In this document: positions 6,285 to 9,414 of the stretch, piece by piece
How positions within the stretch are numbered: the first letter of the stretch is position 1
How the letters are laid out: the number at the start of each line of letters is the position of its first letter
Source of the DNA: Clostridia bacterium
Lineage (GTDB): Bacteria > Bacillota > Clostridia > Oscillospirales > Butyricicoccaceae
Length of the DNA stretch: 9,414 nt
Direction of reading: 5' to 3'
NCBI GenBank assembly: GCA_017407765.1
Contig: JAFQVZ010000145.1
Span: 1-9,414 of the forward strand
Position numbers and translations under genes: made by a program
Notes under the pieces: generated by a model
Seen by the model: the letters and a program-made list of their open reading frames with translations, nothing else
Databases searched by the model: none
Told to the model about the DNA's origin: nothing

Positions 6285-6303
6285 ATTCTCGATATTCGAG
6301 AAT
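6285..6303. promoter_or_regulatory. Operator 2, second copy of the palindrome
   Basis: ATTCTCGATATTCGAGAAT has the same 8-bp arms as operator 1 with a different central triplet. Its centre is 36 bp from that of operator 1. It ends next to the AGGAGG ribosome binding site of padR and lies over the expected start of the transcript. Confidence 0.83.
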
Positions 6304-6316
6304 AGGAGGTGAGGAA

Positions 6317-6652
6317 GTGCCCCGCGCAAAGTTCAAAACCCTGACCGAGCAGATGTTTTATGTTCTGCTGTGCCTTAAAAAAGAGTGTTACGGTCTTGAT
6401 ATCCTCGACCGTGTTCCGCAGATGACCGAAGGCCGAGTCAATGTAGGCTCGGGGACCCTTTATAACCTGCTGGAGCAGTTCCTCGAGTCGGAAATGATCG
6501 TCGAGACTAAGGTAGAGGGCCGCAGACGAAGCTACATACTGACTGATAAGGGAAAGGATATGCTCAGAAAAGAATACGAACGCATAAACGCCCAGGCAAA
6601 TGACTACAAAAAGATCTTTGAAGAGGAGGATATGAGCAATGAAGGACACTAA
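6317..6652 (+). CDS. PadR-family transcriptional regulator
   Basis: A 111-residue winged-helix repressor with a GTG start. AGGAGGTGA at 6304-6312, a full match to the anti-Shine-Dalgarno sequence, places the start at 6317; the first in-frame ATG would cut into the DNA-binding domain. YGLDI (25-29) begins the second helix, GSGTLYNLLEQ (44-54) is the recognition helix, and the wing spans about 63-76, ending in the family signature SYILTDKGK (72-80). A short charged C-terminal helix follows for dimer formation, so it is the small PadR type. Two palindromes at its own promoter suggest autorepression. The last 14 nt overlap the DUF2812 gene, a pairing seen repeatedly in Firmicutes where the PadR controls its DUF2812 neighbour. 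The inducing ligand is unknown. Confidence 0.95.
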   Translation: MPRAKFKTLTEQMFYVLLCLKKECYGLDILDRVPQMTEGRVNVGSGTLYNLLEQFLESEMIVETKVEGRRRSYILTDKGKDMLRKEYERINAQANDYKKIFEEEDMSNEGH

Positions 6653-8015
6653 GAGACAGTTTTTCCTGTTTAATTTTTACGACCGCACCGGCATCAAAAC
6701 CCGGCTTGAAAACGAAGCCCGCAAAGGCTGGCTCCTTGAAAAAATGACCGGCTTCGGCTGGGTGTTCAGGCGCATCGAGCCTGCCGACATCCACTATACC
6801 GTCACATATTTCCCCGGCGCATCGGCTTTTGATCCCGGCCCTTCCGACAGAGAGCTGAGCTTCCGCGAGTTCTGCGAGCACAGCGGATGGAAGCTGGCGG
6901 CATCCAGCGCCCAGATGCAGATATATTATAACGAGTCGCCCCATCCCGTGCCCATCGAGACCGACCCCGAGCTGGAGCTTGAAACAATACACAGGGCAGC
7001 AAAAAAGGGCTATCTGCCCATGTTCTATCTTTTTGGCGGCCTTGCCATGATCCAGCTGGTCATGTTCTTCGTACGCCTTAGCTCCGACTTCATCGGTGTG
7101 CTGTCGAGGCCGTCAAACCTCGTGACCCTCCTGTCGTGGCTCACCATGATCGCCCTTATATCGGGCGAAGCTATAGGCTATCTGTCATGGCATAAAAAGG
7201 CCCGTGCCGCAGCCGAGGAGGGCAGCGAGCTCCCGCCCACAAAAGGCCGCACGGCATATCAGTATGTCCTGCTTGCCATTCTGTCGGCGGCCCTCATCGC
7301 CATGTTCATATCCCTCGGCAAACCCGGCTTTGCCATCGCGGGCGTCGTTACGGTGATATTCTGCATTGCGCTGGCCGCGCTTATGATCAAGTTATCCAAT
7401 AAGCTCAAAAAGCTCAATTTTTCGGCCAAAGCCAACAGCCTTATCACCTTTGGCATTACCATAGCCATGACGCTTGTGCTGACCGCCGTGATATGCTTCG
7501 CCGTCTTTGCCAGCATCCCGAGCATCGCGCCGGGATACGATGCCGACTATACCTATGAATATCAGGGCGTCACCTTCGGTGTGCACAGCGACCCCATCCC
7601 CATGCGTATCGAGGATATAATGGACACCACACATGATAAGTGGTCGACCCAGGCCTACGGAGGCTCTACCTTCCTGATGAGCGAATATGAATATTCGCAG
7701 AGAGCCCTTATGGACGGGCAGGATCACCCTTCCCTTTCCTACACCGTTGTTGATATAAAGCTTGGCATGCTCTATAATAACTGTAAGAACGCGATGCTGG
7801 GCAAGCGCAGCGACTGGGGCGGATATGAATACCGCACCTGCGACCCCTCGCTCTGGGGCGCAAAGGAGGCCTATCGTCTGTGGAGCATGGACGAGGAAAG
7901 AGACACATGGCTGCTGTGCTATGACTCGGTCATCGTCGAGTTCAGCCCCCGCTGGGAGATCACAGCGGAGCAGATGGCAGTCGCCGGCGGCATTATGAGC
8001 TCGTTTGGCAGGTAG
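6639..8015 (+). CDS. DUF2812 domain-containing membrane protein
   Basis: A 458-residue protein with a soluble N-terminal DUF2812 region at about 5-110, recognisable by FFLFNFYDRTGIKTRLENEARKG-like start (8-30) and the following GWLLEKM and FRR pattern. About five hydrophobic segments follow, near 125-145, 160-183, 206-226, 230-252 and 267-291. The C-terminal domain, about 300-458, is probably extracytoplasmic if the N-terminus is inside. The start is supported by AGGAGG at 6624-6629, within padR and 9 nt upstream. The gene overlaps padR by 14 nt, giving translational coupling. DUF2812 proteins almost always travel with a PadR regulator, and their biochemical role is not established; an envelope-stress or antimicrobial-sensing role is a common guess only. 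The C-terminal region, with several Trp and Tyr residues, resembles nothing I can name. Confidence 0.88.
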   Translation: MKDTKRQFFLFNFYDRTGIKTRLENEARKGWLLEKMTGFGWVFRRIEPADIHYTVTYFPGASAFDPGPSDRELSFREFCEHSGWKLAASSAQMQIYYNESPHPVPIETDPELELETIHRAAKKGYLPMFYLFGGLAMIQLVMFFVRLSSDFIGVLSRPSNLVTLLSWLTMIALISGEAIGYLSWHKKARAAAEEGSELPPTKGRTAYQYVLLAILSAALIAMFISLGKPGFAIAGVVTVIFCIALAALMIKLSNKLKKLNFSAKANSLITFGITIAMTLVLTAVICFAVFASIPSIAPGYDADYTYEYQGVTFGVHSDPIPMRIEDIMDTTHDKWSTQAYGGSTFLMSEYEYSQRALMDGQDHPSLSYTVVDIKLGMLYNNCKNAMLGKRSDWGGYEYRTCDPSLWGAKEAYRLWSMDEERDTWLLCYDSVIVEFSPRWEITAEQMAVAGGIMSSFGR

Positions 8016-8028
8016 AAGGAGGATAATT

Positions 8029-8952
8029 ATGAAGATACTTAACCTTGGATCACTCAACATAGATTTCGTTTATCAGATGGATGATTTTGTCCGCCCGGGC
8101 GAGACCAAGCTCTCGGAAGAGCTGAACCTTTTCTGCGGCGGCAAGGGTCTTAACCAGTCGATCGCCGCCTCCCGCGCCGGATGCGAGGTCTTTCACGGCG
8201 GACTTGTGGGTGTCGACGGCGGAATGCTGATCGAGAAGCTTCAGGAAAACGGCGTCAGCACCGACCTTATCATTCCCTCGCCCGGAAGGTGCGGCAACGC
8301 CATCATTCAGGTCAATTCCAAGGGCGAGAACTGCATCATCCTCTATGGCGGCACCAACCGTATGCTTGACAAGAGCGATGTCGACAGGATATTCGACGGT
8401 TTCGGCAGCGAGGGCGCCGTTCTGCTGCAGAACGAGGTCAACCTGCTGCCTTACATAATCGAGCAGGCCCACACACGCGGCCTGCCCATCTTCCTCAACG
8501 CGGCGCCTATGGACGAACGGGTGCTGGAGTGTCCCCTCGATAAGCTCGACTGGCTTATGATAAACGAGGTTGAAGGCCGTCAGATCGCGGGATGCGAAAA
8601 CGACAGCGACATCATCCCCATTCTCAGAGAGCGCTATCCCGGCCTCAACATCCTGCTTACTCTGGGCAGCCGTGGCGCGGCCTGCCTTTACAACGGCGAG
8701 AGGCACTCGATCGAGGCCTGCCGCGTGCCGGTTACAGACACTACCGCCGCGGGCGACACCTTTAACGGTTATTTCATGGCCTGCCTTCTGGAGGGCAGGC
8801 ACATTGCCGAGTGCCTGCAGATGGCGACTGTGGCGGCCTCTATCTGTGTAGGCCGCGAAGGAGCGGCCGACTCGGTGCCTCTGCGCAGCGAAGTCGAGGC
8901 TATTATCGCCTCCGGCGAGATATGCGTGCCTAACCCGGTTATGATGCTGTAA
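8029..8952 (+). CDS. PfkB-family carbohydrate kinase, ribokinase-like
   Basis: A 307-residue cytoplasmic sugar or nucleoside kinase of the PfkB/ribokinase family, moving the ATP gamma-phosphate to a sugar hydroxyl. The ATG at 8029 follows AAGGAGG (8016-8022) by 6 nt; an in-frame ATG at 8005 lies inside the DUF2812 gene and lacks that site. The substrate-side start LGSLNIDFVY (6-15) holds N10 and D12. The first PfkB signature, GGKGLNQSIAASRAG, is at 37-51. INEVE (178-182) is the phosphate/Mg2+ region, TLGSRGA is at 211-217, and the second signature DTTAAGDTFNGYF (237-249) has catalytic base D243. The late VGREGAADSVP (274-284) matches the ribokinase RxGAxxSxP pattern. The first signature has GLNQS instead of the usual GANQA, so ribose is likely but not assured. 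It lies 13 nt after DUF2812 and probably shares its transcript; no sugar transporter is nearby. Confidence 0.93.
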   Translation: MKILNLGSLNIDFVYQMDDFVRPGETKLSEELNLFCGGKGLNQSIAASRAGCEVFHGGLVGVDGGMLIEKLQENGVSTDLIIPSPGRCGNAIIQVNSKGENCIILYGGTNRMLDKSDVDRIFDGFGSEGAVLLQNEVNLLPYIIEQAHTRGLPIFLNAAPMDERVLECPLDKLDWLMINEVEGRQIAGCENDSDIIPILRERYPGLNILLTLGSRGAACLYNGERHSIEACRVPVTDTTAAGDTFNGYFMACLLEGRHIAECLQMATVAASICVGREGAADSVPLRSEVEAIIASGEICVPNPVMML

Positions 8953-8964
8953 GGAGGGAGATTT

Positions 8965-9414
8965 TTGAACATTCATCCATATGAGTTTAAAATAATAGAC
9001 ATTCTTGTCGACGAAAACAAAAATATCGTTATTTTCCCTGAAAGCAAAGCAAATTATTTAGTTGAAGTTCCTTTAGGCACAGGCAGAGCAACCAAGATGG
9101 TGCCCACCCATCGTCCTGTACCCCACCCAATCGAAGTTACATATCCATTTACCATTGAAGATCTTGCTTCAAAAATCGAATATGGCTTTGATCAGTGGGA
9201 GAAGCACCGCTGTTACCCCAAATCAAAGCATTTTGAAACCGAATATTATGGCATAACCGGTTTTAACAATGCCATGAAGGGCAAAAGATACATTCACGTA
9301 TCGTATGGTGATGACGGCGGCTTTCATTTGTCTTTATCGATTCCTTGCAAGGGTAGAACATATCGTTATCTAGGCATTGAAAAGGGTACAATTCTACCCG
9401 CGGACACACCTCTG
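8965..9414 (+). CDS. Unidentified protein, 3'-truncated by the window end
   Basis: An open frame starts at TTG 8965 and has no stop through 9414, giving at least 150 residues. AAGGAGG at 8951-8957 overlaps the kinase stop codon and lies 7 nt before the TTG, making this a well-supported non-AUG start; no in-frame ATG with a ribosome site is nearby. GC is about 40% by my count, clearly lower than the kinase before it, and codons such as TTA, TTT, AAT and CAT are frequent. No signal peptide or membrane segment is visible. Features include a helix-like TIEDLASKIEYGFDQW (about 72-87), then HFETEYYGITGFNNAMKGKR (about 97-116) and a strand-rich YIHVSYGDDGGFHLSLS. The tyrosine/glycine run followed by a basic turn vaguely recalls some toxin-immunity proteins, but I cannot assign a family. 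The composition suggests recent acquisition. Confidence 0.72.
   Translation, partial: MNIHPYEFKIIDILVDENKNIVIFPESKANYLVEVPLGTGRATKMVPTHRPVPHPIEVTYPFTIEDLASKIEYGFDQWEKHRCYPKSKHFETEYYGITGFNNAMKGKRYIHVSYGDDGGFHLSLSIPCKGRTYRYLGIEKGTILPADTPL

Noticed and set aside
5335..6336. A 333-codon open frame on the - strand across the MFS end and the SDR
   Set aside because: It mirrors a GC-rich coding region whose codon periodicity keeps the opposite strand open. It has no domain motifs and runs through a terminator and promoter.
8005..8028. An earlier start for the kinase at 8005
   Set aside because: It lies inside the DUF2812 gene and lacks a ribosome site. AAGGAGG serves the ATG at 8029.
8050..8976. 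A 308-codon open frame on the - strand across the kinase
   Set aside because: It is antisense to a gene with intact PfkB motifs and shows no recognisable motif of its own.

Overview
The window looks like a chromosomal segment of a gut-type Clostridia (Bacillota), probably an Oscillospirales or Ruminococcaceae relative. The support is a T-box riboswitch, strong AGGAGG ribosome binding sites, a PadR/DUF2812 pair, a TrpB2-type enzyme and a short-chain dehydrogenase resembling clostridial 7-alpha-hydroxysteroid dehydrogenases. Most genes are GC-rich with C/G-ending codons, while spacers are AT-rich. Every supported gene lies on the + strand, and most units are closed by their own intrinsic terminator.

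Layout. (1) 66-350: a strong promoter, a 53-codon DUF3006-like mini-gene and a terminator. (2) 366-533: a nearly identical promoter, tRNA-Leu(UAG) and a terminator. (3) 654-2113: a monocistronic Na+-coupled dicarboxylate/amino-acid symporter of the GltPh fold with its own promoter and terminator. (4) 2186-3949: a promoter, a tryptophan-type T-box leader with its regulated terminator, a stand-alone trpB2 and a terminator. (5) 4020-6222: a two-gene unit with a 14-TM-type MFS exporter and an SDR closely resembling clostridial 7-alpha-HSDH, then a terminator. (6) 6244-9414: a promoter overlapped by a perfect 19-bp palindrome, with a second copy before the start codon. It drives padR, an overlapping DUF2812 membrane protein gene, a ribokinase-like pfkB gene 13 nt later, and an AT-rich TTG-start gene that runs off the window.

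How the genes fit together. The symporter and trpB2 units point to amino-acid uptake and tryptophan or indole economy; trpB2 appears to be switched on when tRNA-Trp is uncharged. The MFS/SDR pair looks like a small-molecule modification and transport module, with bile acids the leading but unproven substrate. The last unit looks like an autoregulated PadR stress or envelope-sensing operon with a sugar kinase and an unidentified protein attached downstream.

I found no CRISPR array, insertion sequence or rRNA. The best leads are the duplicated promoter/tRNA leader, the altered substrate site of the symporter, the T-box on an orphan trpB2, the MFS-HSDH-like operon, the twin palindromic operators, and the compositionally distinct gene at the right edge.
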